Source: Acidobacteriaceae bacterium
GTDB taxonomy: Bacteria > Acidobacteriota > Terriglobia > Bryobacterales > Bryobacteraceae
Assembly (NCBI GenBank): GCA_019244055.1
Contig: JAFATG010000358.1
Location: 1 to 56,389, forward strand
Direction: 5' to 3'
Length of the DNA: 56,389 nt
Shown here: piece by piece, positions 17,136 to 27,600 of the stretch
Position numbering within the stretch: position 1 is the first letter of the stretch
How the letters are laid out: every line of letters starts with the position of its first letter
Notes under the pieces: generated by a model
What the model was told of the DNA's origin: nothing
Database searches by the model: none
What the model saw: only the letters and a program-made list of their open reading frames with translations
Position numbers and translations under genes: made by a program

Positions 17136-18041
17136 CTACTTCGCGCTGGCTCGCCTCAGCCGGTCTAGAATTCCCGTCCACTCCGACGTTTCCGGCGGCT
17201 TCTCTACGGCAATCCAATCCCAGCCCTCTTTATCCGCTTTGTGCAATTCAAGATAAAGCCGCGCGGCATATTCGTTTAATCGCGAAGGCATTTGGATTAC
17301 GTGGCCTCTGCCCGCCGGTCTCGGCGCTCCCACTTCCAAAACATAGAACGGCGTTCGTGGCGCGTAGTGTCGCGCATGCAGACCTGGGGACTCCGAAATG
17401 TGTGGCAGCTCCAATTCACGGTCCCATGCTCGTCCCGTCACCGCCTCTAGTTCTTCCTGCGAAATCATGCCCGGACGAAGCACGGCGGGCGGATCGCGCC
17501 TGAGCGACGCAACCGTCGATTCGATGCCGACGCGCGTCGCCCCTCCATCAAGGATCAAATCTACGCGATTGCCCAATCCCGTGTTCACGTGTTCCGCCGT
17601 CGTCGGTGAGATTTGCATGAATCGGTTTGCGCTCGGCGCCGCGATCGGCACAGCCGCCTTCCGGATGAGAGCGAGCGCGACCGGATGCGCCGGAACCCGG
17701 AGCCCCACGGAATCAAGGCCGGCACTCACCGTGTCCGGCACAACCGCGGCTTTTTTTACGACAAGCGTTAACGGTCCCGGCCAAAATCGTTCGGCGAGTT
17801 TCCGTGCCGCTTCCGGCCAATTCGCCGCCAACGATCTCGCCATCGCTTCGTCCGCCACGTGTACGATTAGCGGACTTGCAAATGGCCGCCCCTTAGCCTC
17901 GTAAATGCGGCCCACTGCCCTGGCATCGAGTGCGTTCGCGCCCAACCCATACACTGTCTCGGTGGGAAACGCGACCAGCCCGCCATTGCGGATGATCTCT
18001 GCAGCCCGGGCCAGCGCTTCCTCGGTAGGCTGGACGATCAT
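17136..18041 (-). CDS. L-threonylcarbamoyladenylate synthase, Sua5 type
   Basis: A 301-residue enzyme that makes threonylcarbamoyl-AMP from threonine, bicarbonate and ATP, the first step of t6A37 modification of ANN-decoding tRNAs. The YrdC domain spans about 1-200 with FPTETVYGLGANALD, YEAKGRPFASPL and PIAAPSANRF. A linker and a smaller Sua5 C-terminal domain (about 225-301) distinguish it from the short TsaC. It follows prfB by 6 bases on the same strand, so two translation-related genes share an operon. It converges with the transaldolase gene, with 2 bases between their stops. Confidence 0.92.
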   Translation of the reverse strand: MIVQPTEEALARAAEIIRNGGLVAFPTETVYGLGANALDARAVGRIYEAKGRPFASPLIVHVADEAMARSLAANWPEAARKLAERFWPGPLTLVVKKAAVVPDTVSAGLDSVGLRVPAHPVALALIRKAAVPIAAPSANRFMQISPTTAEHVNTGLGNRVDLILDGGATRVGIESTVASLRRDPPAVLRPGMISQEELEAVTGRAWDRELELPHISESPGLHARHYAPRTPFYVLEVGAPRPAGRGHVIQMPSRLNEYAARLYLELHKADKEGWDWIAVEKPPETSEWTGILDRLRRASAK

Positions 18042-18047
18042 TCAGCG

Positions 18048-19182
18048 CTACTCGAGGAAATCTTCCTTACCGTCGCCGTACGTGCGCCCGGTCTTTCGCC
18101 AAACCAGATACGCGTGGATGAGCGCGTCGATATCGCCGTCCAGTACGCGATCCACATCGCCGATCGACAGCTTTGTCCGGTGATCCTTAATCATTCGGTA
18201 GGGCGCCAGTACGTAGCTGCGAATCTGGCTACCGAAGTTGATCTCGAGCTTGGTGTCTTCGAGCTTCTGGTCCTGCGCCTGCTTCTTCTCCAGTTCGTAT
18301 TCATACAGCTTGGCCCTCAACTGTTTCATCGCGCTCGAGCGGTTCTTGTGCTGTGAACGCTCGTTCTGGCACTGCACGACAATTCCGGTCGGCAAATGCG
18401 TAAACCGGACCGCCGATTCTGTTCGATTGACATGCTGTCCGCCCGCTCCGCTTGCCCGGAATACGTCAACTTTTAAGTCTTCCGGTTTGATATCGACCTT
18501 GATAGCCTCATCAATCTGCGGATACACAAAGACAGAGGCGAATGACGTGTGTCGTCTCGCATTCGCGTCGAAGGGTGAAATCCGAACCAGCCGGTGTACG
18601 CCTACTTCCGACTGTAACTGGCCATAAACGTTCTCGCCGTTGATTTCAAGGGTGGCCGATTTGATGCCGGCCCCTTCGCCTTCCAGCCTGTCCGTCACAA
18701 CCGAATCGAACTTGTGCCGTTCCGCCCAGCGCAGGTACATGCGCAGCAGCATTTCAGCCCAATCCTGGCTCTCTGTGCCGCCTGCTCCAGGGTGGATGGT
18801 GATGATCGCGTTTCGCGCGTCATTCTCGCCCGAAAGCAGCATTCCCGTTTCGAGCTCTTCCAGCTTCGATTCGAACGCGCGAAGCTCACGCTCCAGATCG
18901 CCGTTTACGTTCTCTCCCTCGCGGGCAAGCTCAAACAGCGTTTCGATATCGGAGTTCGCGGCGGTAACAGCTCTCGCGTTCTGAATTGCCTCCTCCAGAC
19001 GCTTGCGCTGCTGCATCACGCGCTGGCTTTTCTCGGGCTGACTCCAGAAATCCGGATCGCCTATCTCAGCTTCTAGTTTTTCTAATTCTTTTTTCTTCGC
19101 GGGTGCGTCAAAGATAGCTCCGTACAGCTTCGCCTTGCTGCCGGAGCGCAACGTACTCTCTTTCCAATTCTTCCAGAGTCAT
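18048..19182 (-). CDS. prfB: Peptide chain release factor 2, expressed by programmed +1 frameshifting
   Basis: The ATG at 19182 starts a short frame of 24 codons (beginning MTLEELEREY) that stops at the in-frame TGA 19110-19108. The rest of the protein is in the +1 frame from GAC at 19109. The junction CTT TGA C with a GGAG ahead is the autoregulatory slip site known from E. coli prfB. The full product is about 377 residues. The GGQ motif that triggers peptide release is in ASGAGGQHVNRTESAVRF, and the N-terminal helices are KKKELEKLEAEIGDP. RF2 recognises UGA and UAA. An in-frame TGA just before the ATG excludes an earlier start. A TTG start at 19151 in the second frame would give a shorter, wrong N-terminus. 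Confidence 0.93.
19107..19122 (-). promoter_or_regulatory. Programmed +1 frameshift site of prfB
   Basis: On the minus strand the bases read CGGAGCTATCTTTGAC. The slippery codon CTT is followed by TGA and C, the poor-termination context used by RF2 genes. GGAG is a Shine-Dalgarno-like sequence at the spacing that promotes the +1 slip. When RF2 is scarce the ribosome pauses at TGA and moves to the frame that encodes the release factor. Confidence 0.92.
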
Positions 19183-19269
19183 TCATCCGCTAGTGTAACT
19201 TCGATGCCGAAATCCGGCAAAATTGCTGAATTTCGTTACAATAAAGGTACGGAATCAAACCTCCTGTGG

Positions 19270-19293
19270 GTGGGCCCTCAAGACTTGGGCCAC
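19270..19293 (+). promoter_or_regulatory. Hairpin in the leader of the 2-oxoglutarate decarboxylase gene
   Basis: GTGGGCCC at 19270-19277 pairs with GGGCCAC at 19287-19293, forming 7 base pairs with one bulged G and a 9-base loop. It lies 41 bases before the ATG at 19334. A -10-like TACAAT is at 19237-19242 but no -35 is evident at the right distance. No U-tract follows, so it is not a terminator; a leader role is possible but unproven. Confidence 0.25.
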
Positions 19294-19333
19294 CTTCGCT
19301 CCCCACGGTCGCTACGGTTGGCGAATCACACAC

Positions 19334-22300
19334 ATGCCTCAAGGAAATGACCCCGCGTTGGGTATTAATAGCTGGTTAGAAGACGAGCTCTATCACCAAT
19401 ATCAATTCGATCGAAAAAGCCTTGATGAAGGCTGGGCTCATCTCTTCGAGGAATCAGGGCAGAACGGCGAAACTCATGCTTTCCCGAATGGCGATCCCGC
19501 CGAACCCTTCGCTACTGCTGCAGCCGTAGCTCCGCAAGAGCCTCCCGCTCCGGTACAGGAGCCTCCCGAGCCACCGGCTGCGCAGAAAGAGCCGCCCCAA
19601 ACCCCGCCGCCGCCGCAGAAGGAAACCGAACTCGCCAGGACCGCCCCCTCACTCGCACGCCAGGAGCCGAAGAGCATCGGCCCCGGCGATCAGCTTGTGC
19701 CGTTGCGCGGCGCGGCCGCTCGTATCGCCGAAAACATGACTGCGAGTCTCTCGATTCCGGTCGCCACCTCGCAGCGTCAGATTCCGGTTCGCGTCATCGA
19801 AGAGAACCGTAACATCATCAATCGGCAGCGGGCGCTACAGGGCCGCGGCAAGCTGAGCTTTACGCATCTCATCGCATGGGCGATCGTCAAGGCTATCAAA
19901 ACGAATCCCGCTCTCAATCACGCCTATGCCGAAAATGGCGGTGAAGCGTTTCGCGTCGTCCGTAACACCGTAAACATCGGTTTGGCCGTCGATGTCGCGG
20001 CCAAAGACGGCTCCCGTTCTCTTAAGGTTCCCAATATCAAGAACGCGGAGGCCATGAACTTCTCGCAGTTTCTGGCCGCTTATGACGACATCGTCGCGCG
20101 CGCTCGCACCAACAAGCTGCAAGTCTCCGATTTCGAAGGTTCGACCATATCGCTTACCAATCCGGGAACGGTCGGAACACTCGGTTCGGTACCGCGTCTC
20201 ATGCCAGGCCAGGGAGCGATCATTGCCACGGGCGCGATCGATTACCCCGCCGAGTTTGCTGCTTCCACCGAGGAAACCCGCGCTATGCTCGGCATCAGTA
20301 AGGTGCTGATGATCACCTGCACCTATGATCACCGCATCATACAGGGCGCCGAATCCGGTGCATTCCTAGCGAAGCTGCAGCAACTGCTGCAAGGTGAGGA
20401 CGGCTTCTACGACACTATTTTCCGCGATCTGCGCATCCCTTACATGCCGGTTCGCTGGCAAACGGATCAGCAGATTGCGCCGGACCGCTTCGGCTCGGTT
20501 AACACTGACGTAGCCAAAGAGGCCGCTGTCATTCAGCTCATTAACTCGTATCGAATCCGCGGGCATCTGCTGGCGAACACTAACCCTCTCGGAAACGAAC
20601 CCAGCTATCACGCGGAACTTGATCCCGCTTCCTACGGGCTTTCTATCTGGGATCTCGATCGCCCCTTTCTCGCGGGCGCTGTAAAGGCCCCCAGCGGTGC
20701 GATTGCGAAGTACATGCAGCCGTATGAAACTCTTCGCGAGATTCTGGATCGCCTCCGCGCCACGTATTGCGGCTCGATCGGAATCGAATACATGCACATT
20801 CAGGATCCGGAGCAGAAGCAGTGGCTTCAGGACCGGATGGAAGCCACCGCAAATTCCTGGAAATTGGACGATGCGATCCGAAATCGCATTCTCAGCCGCA
20901 TTCTTCAAGCAGAAGAGTTTGAGCACTTCCTGCAGACGCGTTTTGTCGGTCAGAAGCGTTTCGGTCTTGAGGGATTAGAGAGCACGATCGCGGCTCTCGA
21001 CGAAATCCTCGAGCATGCCGCGAACGAGAATGTGCACGAGGTGGTCATTGGCATGGCGCACCGCGGCCGCCTTAACGTTCTCGCGAACGTTGTCGGAAAA
21101 TCAATGGCCCAGGTTTTCTCCGAATTCGAGGGCGAGCCCGATCCGGAAAGCGTTCAGGGCTCAGGCGACGTAAAATACCACCTCGGCGCCAGCGGCATTC
21201 ACCGCTCCACTCTTGGCAAAGAGATTCTGGTCTCGGTCGCTTTCAATCCGAGCCATCTCGAGGCCGTTGATCCCGTCGTTCAGGGCCTGGTTCGCCCGAA
21301 GCAGGACCGCATCGGCGATGTAAAGCGCGAGCGCGTGATCCCTATCCTGATTCACGGCGACGCGGCATTTATCGGCCAGGGAGTCGTCGCCGAAACACTT
21401 CAGCTCTCGCAACTCGAGGGATACAAGAACGGCGGCACAATCCACGTCGTCACTAATAACCAGATCGGCTTCACGACGAATCCACTCGAAGGCCGCTCCA
21501 GCGTATATTCAACGGACGTCGCCCTCTCTGTTCAAGCGCCCATCTTCCACGTCAATGCGGACGATCCCGAGGCGTGCATCCGCGTCGCCCAGTTGGCGTA
21601 CGATTACCGCCAGCAGTTCAAACGCGACGTTGTGGTCGACATCATTGGCTATCGTCGTCAAGGGCACAACGAGGCGGACGATCCCAGCTACACGCAGCCG
21701 GTGATGTACCGGAAAATCAAGAACACACCGAGCGTCGCAACGCAGTACTCCGAGCGCTTGGTTCGTGAAAAATTCATTCCGCACGCGCAGATCGATAATC
21801 TACGAACTCAGGTCCGGAACCGCCTAAACCAGACCTACGACGAGGCAAAGAAACACCGTGAGCAATTCATCATTGAAGAATTTGCTGAAGTTCCCGCCGA
21901 AGAGATTGCGCAGCCGATTCCTTCCACAGCAGCGGATTATAACGATCTCGCGAGAGTAGTGGAGAAATGCACCGTTTTTCCGGAAGAGTTTCACCTGCAT
22001 CCAAAACTGAAGAACTTGCTCGAAAAGCGGCGCGAGGTGTTGCGCGGCTCCCCCATCGATTGGGGATTTGCCGAGACGCTTGCCTTTGGCAGCCTCGTTC
22101 TCGAAGGCACGCCGGTACGTCTCAGCGGTGAGGATGTTTCGCGAGGCACTTTCACGCAGCGTCACCTGGAATTCAGCGACTATGAAACCGGCGAACTTTA
22201 TATTCCGCTGAAGCACCTGGACCCGAAGCAAGCCAAATTCGAGGTCGTGGACAGTCCTCTGAGCGAGTTCGCTGCCATGGGCTTCGAATTCGGCTACAGC

Positions 22301-23164
22301 GTCGCCGACCCACTGACGCTGGTTGTTTGGGAGGCTCAGTTTGGCGATTTCGTCAACGGCGCCCAGATCATCATTGATCAGTTCGTCGTGTCAGCCGAAA
22401 CAAAATGGAACCAGCCCAGTGGTTTGGTTCTGCTGCTTCCTCACGGCCTTGAGGGTCAAGGGCCGGAACATTCCAGCGCGCGAATTGAGCGCTTTCTGCA
22501 GCTCTGCGCCGAAAACAACATTCAAGTCTGCAACTGCACGACTCCAGCTCAGTATTTCCATCTGCTGCGTCGCCAGATGTACGGCGGAGCGGACCGCCGC
22601 GGCATCCGCAAACCGCTCATCGTTTTCACGCCCAAGTTCCTGCTGCGATATCCTGCTGCGTCTTCCCGCCTGGAAGAGCTGACCAGCGGAGCGTTCCAGG
22701 AAGTGATCGGCGATTCGCAGTATGTAGGTGGCCACATCCGTCGTTTGCTCCTATGCTCCGGTAAGGTTTACTACGACCTGGTCAACAGGCGCCAGGAACT
22801 CGGCCGCAATGACGTCGCAATCATTCGTCTGGAGCAGCTATACCCGTTCCCGCTCCAGCGCTTCACCGACATCCTGCGCCGTTATTCCGATGCCGCCGAG
22901 CTGCTGTGGGTACAGGAGGAGCCGGAAAATATGGGAGCTTGGTACTTCGTCGAAGAGCAGCTTCAGTCGATCATCAATCCTGCTGGAAGCAATGGGCCGG
23001 CCAAGAGACAGCTCCGGTATGTCGGGCGTCCGACCGCCGCCAGCCCTGCACCGGGTGCCCACAAACTGCATCATGACCAGCAGGAAACTCTGGTCAATGA
23101 AGCCTTCGCTCCCGAACCGACTGTCGTGCGGAAGGCCCGTCGCCTCGTTCGCAAAAAACGGTGA
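19334..23164 (+). CDS. kgd: Multifunctional 2-oxoglutarate decarboxylase/dehydrogenase E1 with succinyltransferase domain (Kgd type)
   Basis: A 1276-residue cytoplasmic enzyme resembling mycobacterial KGD. A short N-terminal E1 segment (NSWLEDELYHQYQFD, about 8-45) is followed by a Pro/Glu-rich linker (about 55-120). Next comes an E2-like acyltransferase domain without a lipoyl domain (about 125-355), with its catalytic His in TYDHRIIQGAESG. The thiamine-diphosphate E1 part fills the remainder, with GMAHRGRLNVL, HLGASG and the cofactor motif GDAAFIGQGVVAE. It decarboxylates 2-oxoglutarate and, with E3 and lipoyl partners, makes succinyl-CoA. The frame is open from 19223, but family N-termini match the ATG at 19334. 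No clear ribosome site is seen. Confidence 0.92.
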   Translation: MPQGNDPALGINSWLEDELYHQYQFDRKSLDEGWAHLFEESGQNGETHAFPNGDPAEPFATAAAVAPQEPPAPVQEPPEPPAAQKEPPQTPPPPQKETELARTAPSLARQEPKSIGPGDQLVPLRGAAARIAENMTASLSIPVATSQRQIPVRVIEENRNIINRQRALQGRGKLSFTHLIAWAIVKAIKTNPALNHAYAENGGEAFRVVRNTVNIGLAVDVAAKDGSRSLKVPNIKNAEAMNFSQFLAAYDDIVARARTNKLQVSDFEGSTISLTNPGTVGTLGSVPRLMPGQGAIIATGAIDYPAEFAASTEETRAMLGISKVLMITCTYDHRIIQGAESGAFLAKLQQLLQGEDGFYDTIFRDLRIPYMPVRWQTDQQIAPDRFGSVNTDVAKEAAVIQLINSYRIRGHLLANTNPLGNEPSYHAELDPASYGLSIWDLDRPFLAGAVKAPSGAIAKYMQPYETLREILDRLRATYCGSIGIEYMHIQDPEQKQWLQDRMEATANSWKLDDAIRNRILSRILQAEEFEHFLQTRFVGQKRFGLEGLESTIAALDEILEHAANENVHEVVIGMAHRGRLNVLANVVGKSMAQVFSEFEGEPDPESVQGSGDVKYHLGASGIHRSTLGKEILVSVAFNPSHLEAVDPVVQGLVRPKQDRIGDVKRERVIPILIHGDAAFIGQGVVAETLQLSQLEGYKNGGTIHVVTNNQIGFTTNPLEGRSSVYSTDVALSVQAPIFHVNADDPEACIRVAQLAYDYRQQFKRDVVVDIIGYRRQGHNEADDPSYTQPVMYRKIKNTPSVATQYSERLVREKFIPHAQIDNLRTQVRNRLNQTYDEAKKHREQFIIEEFAEVPAEEIAQPIPSTAADYNDLARVVEKCTVFPEEFHLHPKLKNLLEKRREVLRGSPIDWGFAETLAFGSLVLEGTPVRLSGEDVSRGTFTQRHLEFSDYETGELYIPLKHLDPKQAKFEVVDSPLSEFAAMGFEFGYSVADPLTLVVWEAQFGDFVNGAQIIIDQFVVSAETKWNQPSGLVLLLPHGLEGQGPEHSSARIERFLQLCAENNIQVCNCTTPAQYFHLLRRQMYGGADRRGIRKPLIVFTPKFLLRYPAASSRLEELTSGAFQEVIGDSQYVGGHIRRLLLCSGKVYYDLVNRRQELGRNDVAIIRLEQLYPFPLQRFTDILRRYSDAAELLWVQEEPENMGAWYFVEEQLQSIINPAGSNGPAKRQLRYVGRPTAASPAPGAHKLHHDQQETLVNEAFAPEPTVVRKARRLVRKKR

Positions 23165-23170
23165 GGATCC

Positions 23171-23194
23171 ACGTTTATCCGCGTTTATCTGCGG
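23171..23194. repeat. Short iterated motif CGTTTATCYGCG at the 3' end of the glycosyltransferase gene
   Basis: Two copies of CGTTTATC(C/T)GCG, ten bases apart, overlap the last codons and stop of the minus-strand glycosyltransferase gene. This motif resembles a short iterated element that turns up at gene ends in many environmental genomes; that recollection is from general knowledge and was not searched. Confidence 0.45.
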
Positions 23195-24467
23195 CCATCA
23201 AAACGTCCTCAATTACGTCACACGCCTTCCGCAATCCGTCCTCGGCTGCAATCATCCGGCTCAGATCGGCCGCCCGCTGCTTACACTCGCCATCCTGAAA
23301 CAGGCCCTGCAGCTCGCGTCCTACGCGTTCGCTTGTGTATTCCGAACGGCCGATAGTCCGCGATACGCCCAACCGCCGCAGCCTCTCTGCGTTGTCGGGC
23401 TGGTCGTGAGACCACGGAACGACGACCATCGGCTTTCCCGCTCGCAACGCCTGGCCCGTGGTCCCGATTCCACCCTGATGAACATTCACTACGGCTCTCG
23501 GCATCAATTCCGAAAACGGAGCGTAATCCACCACAAAAATAGACTCCGGCAGATCTTCTGCTTGGCTGTGGTCTTCTGACGCTCCCACGAGCAGCACCGC
23601 TCGTACTCCAAGGTGTTTCGCTGCTTCCGCGCTCTCTCGAAAGAACGTCCCCGCTTGCATAACAGCCGAGGAACCCAGCGTGAAGACGACTGGTGCGGAT
23701 CCCTGATCAAGAAATCGCGCCAAGCCGGGCTCCAGCCCGTCTGCTCCACCAAGACTTTCGCCGCGCCGATCATAGAACACAAATCCCGTCGCTACCGTCT
23801 TTGGTGGCCAGTCCTGTTGCGGTCTTGCAAAATGCCGTGAGAACAGTGCGAGCGTTCCCATCGGCGAAAACTGCCCTTCAAACAACGGATGTTGCTCAGT
23901 GGGCAACCCAAAGCGGCGCCGCAGTTCCAGAAGGCTTCCCGACCATCGCGCCGAACTTACCTTCGCTAAGGCCCGTAGTGCGGGAAACGTGCCGAAACGG
24001 TAGAAGTGTCTCAACCACGGTGCAACCGCCACGACCGGAGGATCACTTCGTGAAAAAAACACAATCGGTTGAAGAGCCACCGATAACCAGGGCAGCTTCA
24101 AATATTGCGCCACGACGGGACCTGCACAATTTCCAAAATGCGTGACCAGCAGATCAGCGCCTTTGCAAACCGCGATTAAGTCTTCAAAGCTCTTCTCAGT
24201 GCTCGGAATCAGGTAGTCGCGATAGAGATACTCCGATCCCCGCTTCGGGTCCCATATCTTCCGAAGTAACTCAGTATTGGCCAGTAACTCGCCGACATCC
24301 GGCCGTACCGGCGCAAAGCCAACATCCTCGCCCACCACTTTGCACCGATACACTTCCGAGGTCGCCACCACGGCCTCATGGCCACGTCGTCGCAACTCGA
24401 TCGCGATCGCCAGGTAAGGGTGGAGATCGCCAAACGAACCGAATGTATTGAGAACGATTCGCGCCAA
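23175..24467 (-). CDS. GT1-like glycosyltransferase (UDP-glycosyltransferase / MGT type)
   Basis: A 430-residue GT-B fold protein. The N-terminal Rossmann start is RIVLNTFGSFGDLHPYLAIA, where the glycine-rich GSFGDLHP matches rhamnosyltransferase/sterol glycosyltransferase-type enzymes. The C-terminal nucleotide-sugar motif includes VNVHQGGIGTTGQALRAGKP and PWSHDQPDNAERLRRLGVS. It probably transfers a sugar from UDP- or TDP-sugar to a lipid or small molecule; the acceptor is unknown. The TTG start is at 24467. Its last codons lie in the iterated motif at 23171-23194. It is convergent with kgd (10 bases between the stops) and divergent from treS-mak. Confidence 0.82.
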   Translation of the reverse strand: MARIVLNTFGSFGDLHPYLAIAIELRRRGHEAVVATSEVYRCKVVGEDVGFAPVRPDVGELLANTELLRKIWDPKRGSEYLYRDYLIPSTEKSFEDLIAVCKGADLLVTHFGNCAGPVVAQYLKLPWLSVALQPIVFFSRSDPPVVAVAPWLRHFYRFGTFPALRALAKVSSARWSGSLLELRRRFGLPTEQHPLFEGQFSPMGTLALFSRHFARPQQDWPPKTVATGFVFYDRRGESLGGADGLEPGLARFLDQGSAPVVFTLGSSAVMQAGTFFRESAEAAKHLGVRAVLLVGASEDHSQAEDLPESIFVVDYAPFSELMPRAVVNVHQGGIGTTGQALRAGKPMVVVPWSHDQPDNAERLRRLGVSRTIGRSEYTSERVGRELQGLFQDGECKQRAADLSRMIAAEDGLRKACDVIEDVLMAADKRG

Positions 24468-24612
24468 CTACCGATCCGTGGTTGCCCTCATCTCAGTGTT
24501 GCGGAGGCGCAGATCCGCCGCCCGGAAAGGCAGTCCCATATGTCAGAAATAGGATCCGAGCCATCATAGATTTCCAGCATACGATCGCCCCGATTCAGAG
24601 GCTCTCGAAACC

Positions 24613-24632
24613 GACATCTCGAAATCGATGTC
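24613..24632. promoter_or_regulatory. Inverted repeat upstream of the trehalose synthase gene
   Basis: GACATC-TCGAAATC-GATGTC has perfect 6-bp arms about an 8-bp centre, 48 bases ahead of the treS-mak ATG. It could be an operator for a sugar-responsive repressor, but no regulator gene is near and no repeat of it was seen elsewhere in the window. Confidence 0.3.
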
Positions 24633-24680
24633 ACATCCTCAGACGCCGGGCGGTCTCTTGCCGGGCCTCTCTCGAACGAT

Positions 24681-27600
24681 ATGGACCACTCGCATCGGGA
24701 CGTTGGGTTTGACGGGGATCCTCTCTGGTACAAGGACGCGATTATTTATGAGGCTCATGTTCGCGCCTTTTATGACAGCAACGCGGATGGCATGGGCGAT
24801 TTTCGAGGACTAGCCGAAAAGCTCGATTACTTAGAAGATCTCGGCGTCACAGCCATCTGGCTGCTTCCATTCTTCCCATCGCCTTGGAAGGATGACGGAT
24901 ATGACATTTCGGATTTCCGCAGTGTCCATCCGGCCTACGGTACGCTCCGAGATTTCCAAAACTTCCTCAGAGAGGCCCACCGGCGCGGGCTTCGTGTGAT
25001 CACCGAGCTGGTCATCAATCATACCTCGGACCAGCACGAATGGTTTCAAAAATCCCGCCGCGCCGAACCTAACTCCAAGTGGCGCAACTTTTATGTCTGG
25101 AGTGATACGCCGGACAAGTATCAGGGCGTGCGCATCATCTTTAAAGACTTCGAACCATCGAACTGGAGTTGGGATCCTATCGCAAAATCCTATTACTGGC
25201 ATCGATTTTTTTCCCACCAACCCGATTTGAACTTTGATAGCCCGCTTGTCCGCCGCGCGATTATGCACGCTTTGGACTTCTGGGCCGGTATGGGCGTGGA
25301 CGGATTCAGGCTTGATGCGATTCCCTATCTCTTCGAGCGCGAAGGCACAAGTTGCGAGAATCTACCCGAAACACATACGTTTCTGCGGGAGCTGCGCCGG
25401 CATCTCGATGCCAGATTTCCGCATCGCATGTTGCTCTCGGAAGCCAATATGTGGCCGGAAGATGCCGTTGCCTATTTCGGGAATGGCAATGAGTGTCACA
25501 TGAACTTCCACTTCCCGCTTATGCCGCGGCTCTTCATGGCGCTCCATCTCGAAGACCGGCTGCCGATCGTCGAAATACTGAAGCGCACGCCCTGTATTCC
25601 CGAGACGTGCCAGTGGGCAATGTTCCTCCGAAACCATGACGAGCTCACGCTGGAAATGGTCACCGACGACGAGCGCGATTACATGTACCGTGTCTATGCG
25701 ACCGACCAGCGTGCTCGCATCAATCTCGGCATACGCCGCCGCCTGGCTCCCCTGCTCGGCAATGACCGGTCGCGAATTGAACTGATGAATGCTCTGTTGT
25801 TTTCTCTGCCGGGAACCCCAGTCATTTACTATGGCGACGAAATCGGCATGGGTGACAACGTTTATCTTGGTGACCGAAACGGCGTCCGCACCCCCATGCA
25901 GTGGAGTCCCGATCGGAATGCAGGGTTCTCAAGCGCGAATCCGCAGATGCTCTACCTGCCTGTGAACATCGATCCGGCTTATCACTACGAAGCGATAAAC
26001 GTAGAATCGCAGCAGGACATTAGCAATTCCCTTCTCAACTGGACCAAACGGATCATCGCGCTTCGCAAGCAGTACAAAGCTTTCGGCCGCGGCACGCTCG
26101 AGTTTCTGCAACCTGCCAATCAACACGTGCTCGCGTACATCCGCCGCTATGAGGATCAGACCATTCTCGTGGTAGCGAATCTGTCCCGGTTCGCGCAGGC
26201 CGTTCAGCTCGATCTTCAACGCTTCAAAGCTAACGCGCCCGTGGAACTGTTTGGGCGAGCTGATTTCCCGGTTATCAACGATGACTATTACCCGGTCACG
26301 CTCGGCCCCAATTCGTTCTTCTGGTTCTCACTCGAACAGCGCGAAGTTGCCGCCACGATTCCGACGCGCTCGATCGAAGTGGGTAAGCTTCGCGTGCCGG
26401 TCGTGGCGGTCCCGGTGTTAGCCGACGTGTGGGAGCCGGAGACGCGTGCCAGCATCGCTGCCATTCTTCCCAGATTTCTGCAATCTCGTCCCTGGTTCCG
26501 CTCCAAGGACCGCCGTTTCCGCTCTATAGAGTTGACCGAAGCAGCTTCCGTCCTCGGTGGTCGGTATCGCTTGGTGTTCGTCCATGCCGAATACACGACT
26601 GGTGATCCCGATGACCTTTTGGTTCCCATGGGTCTTGTCACCGGAGACGAAATGCAAAGCATTCGAGATACGTATCCAAATGCCCTGATTGCAGACCTCC
26701 GCGACTCGAGCGGAGCCGAGGGTCTGCTCTATGCAGCCATTCACAGAAATGAATTCTGCAGGGCATTGCTGGATATATTTGCCCGAAGAAGGCGATATAG
26801 CGGCGAGCAGGGCACGATCCTAGCCAACCCAACGCGGCAATTCAAGAATCCTGGAAACACAAAGCGCGACGATTTCGCACCCGAGTTGCAGGTCTCGGAA
26901 GTCGCCAGCACAGTTAAATTTGGAGACCGCTTCATCCTAAAACTTCTTCGGAGCATCGAGGCGGGACCCCATCCGGGAAGCGAGCTGAGCGAGGCTCTGA
27001 CTAACCAATCGCCTCCGTTTCGGAATGCGCCGCCGTTTGCTGGTTCCCTTGAGTATGTCCCGGAAACAGGTGAATCCACCACCATCGGAGTCCTTCACGT
27101 GTTTGTGCCAAACCAAGGAACTGCCTGGCAGCAAACGCGGGATCGTCTCGTTGAGTTTGTGCAGCGTGGTAGGGCACTCGATGAACCCAAGCCCGACCTG
27201 CAAAGCTCCGCGCCGACCAACATTTACGCCCTGGGCTTTGCCATGTCTGACCCGCCTCCACTCGCAACCAGCCTCATTGGCCCGTATCTCGCGCTCGCCG
27301 AGACCATGGGCAAGCGCGTAGCTGAAATGCATATTGCTTTGGGGCGAATCGATGACCCCGCTTTCGCGTCGGAGCCGTTTAATGACTTCTACCGTCAAAG
27401 CCTCTTTCACGCCTGCATCGGGCTAACTAGTCGCCGGTTGGAGTTTATTCGCCAGCGCTACGCCGATATGCAACCGGAAGTGATGCTCCTCGCAGCGAAG
27501 GTTCTCGATCAGGAAAATGCGATCGTGGCGAAGTTCCGGGCGATTTATGAGCAGCGGCCCAGCTCAGTCAGGCAGCGTTTCCATGGCCGCCTCCATCTAG

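Noticed and set aside
19151-19153. TTG at 19151 as the start of prfB
   Set aside because: The upstream frame with CTT TGA C provides the classical RF2 start and frameshift; the residues MRSGSKAKLYG are not RF2-like.
19223-19333. Possible N-terminal extension of Kgd starting at 19223
   Set aside because: The extra 37 residues (containing cysteines and WRITH) have no family counterpart, whereas the ATG at 19334 gives a normal Kgd N-terminus.
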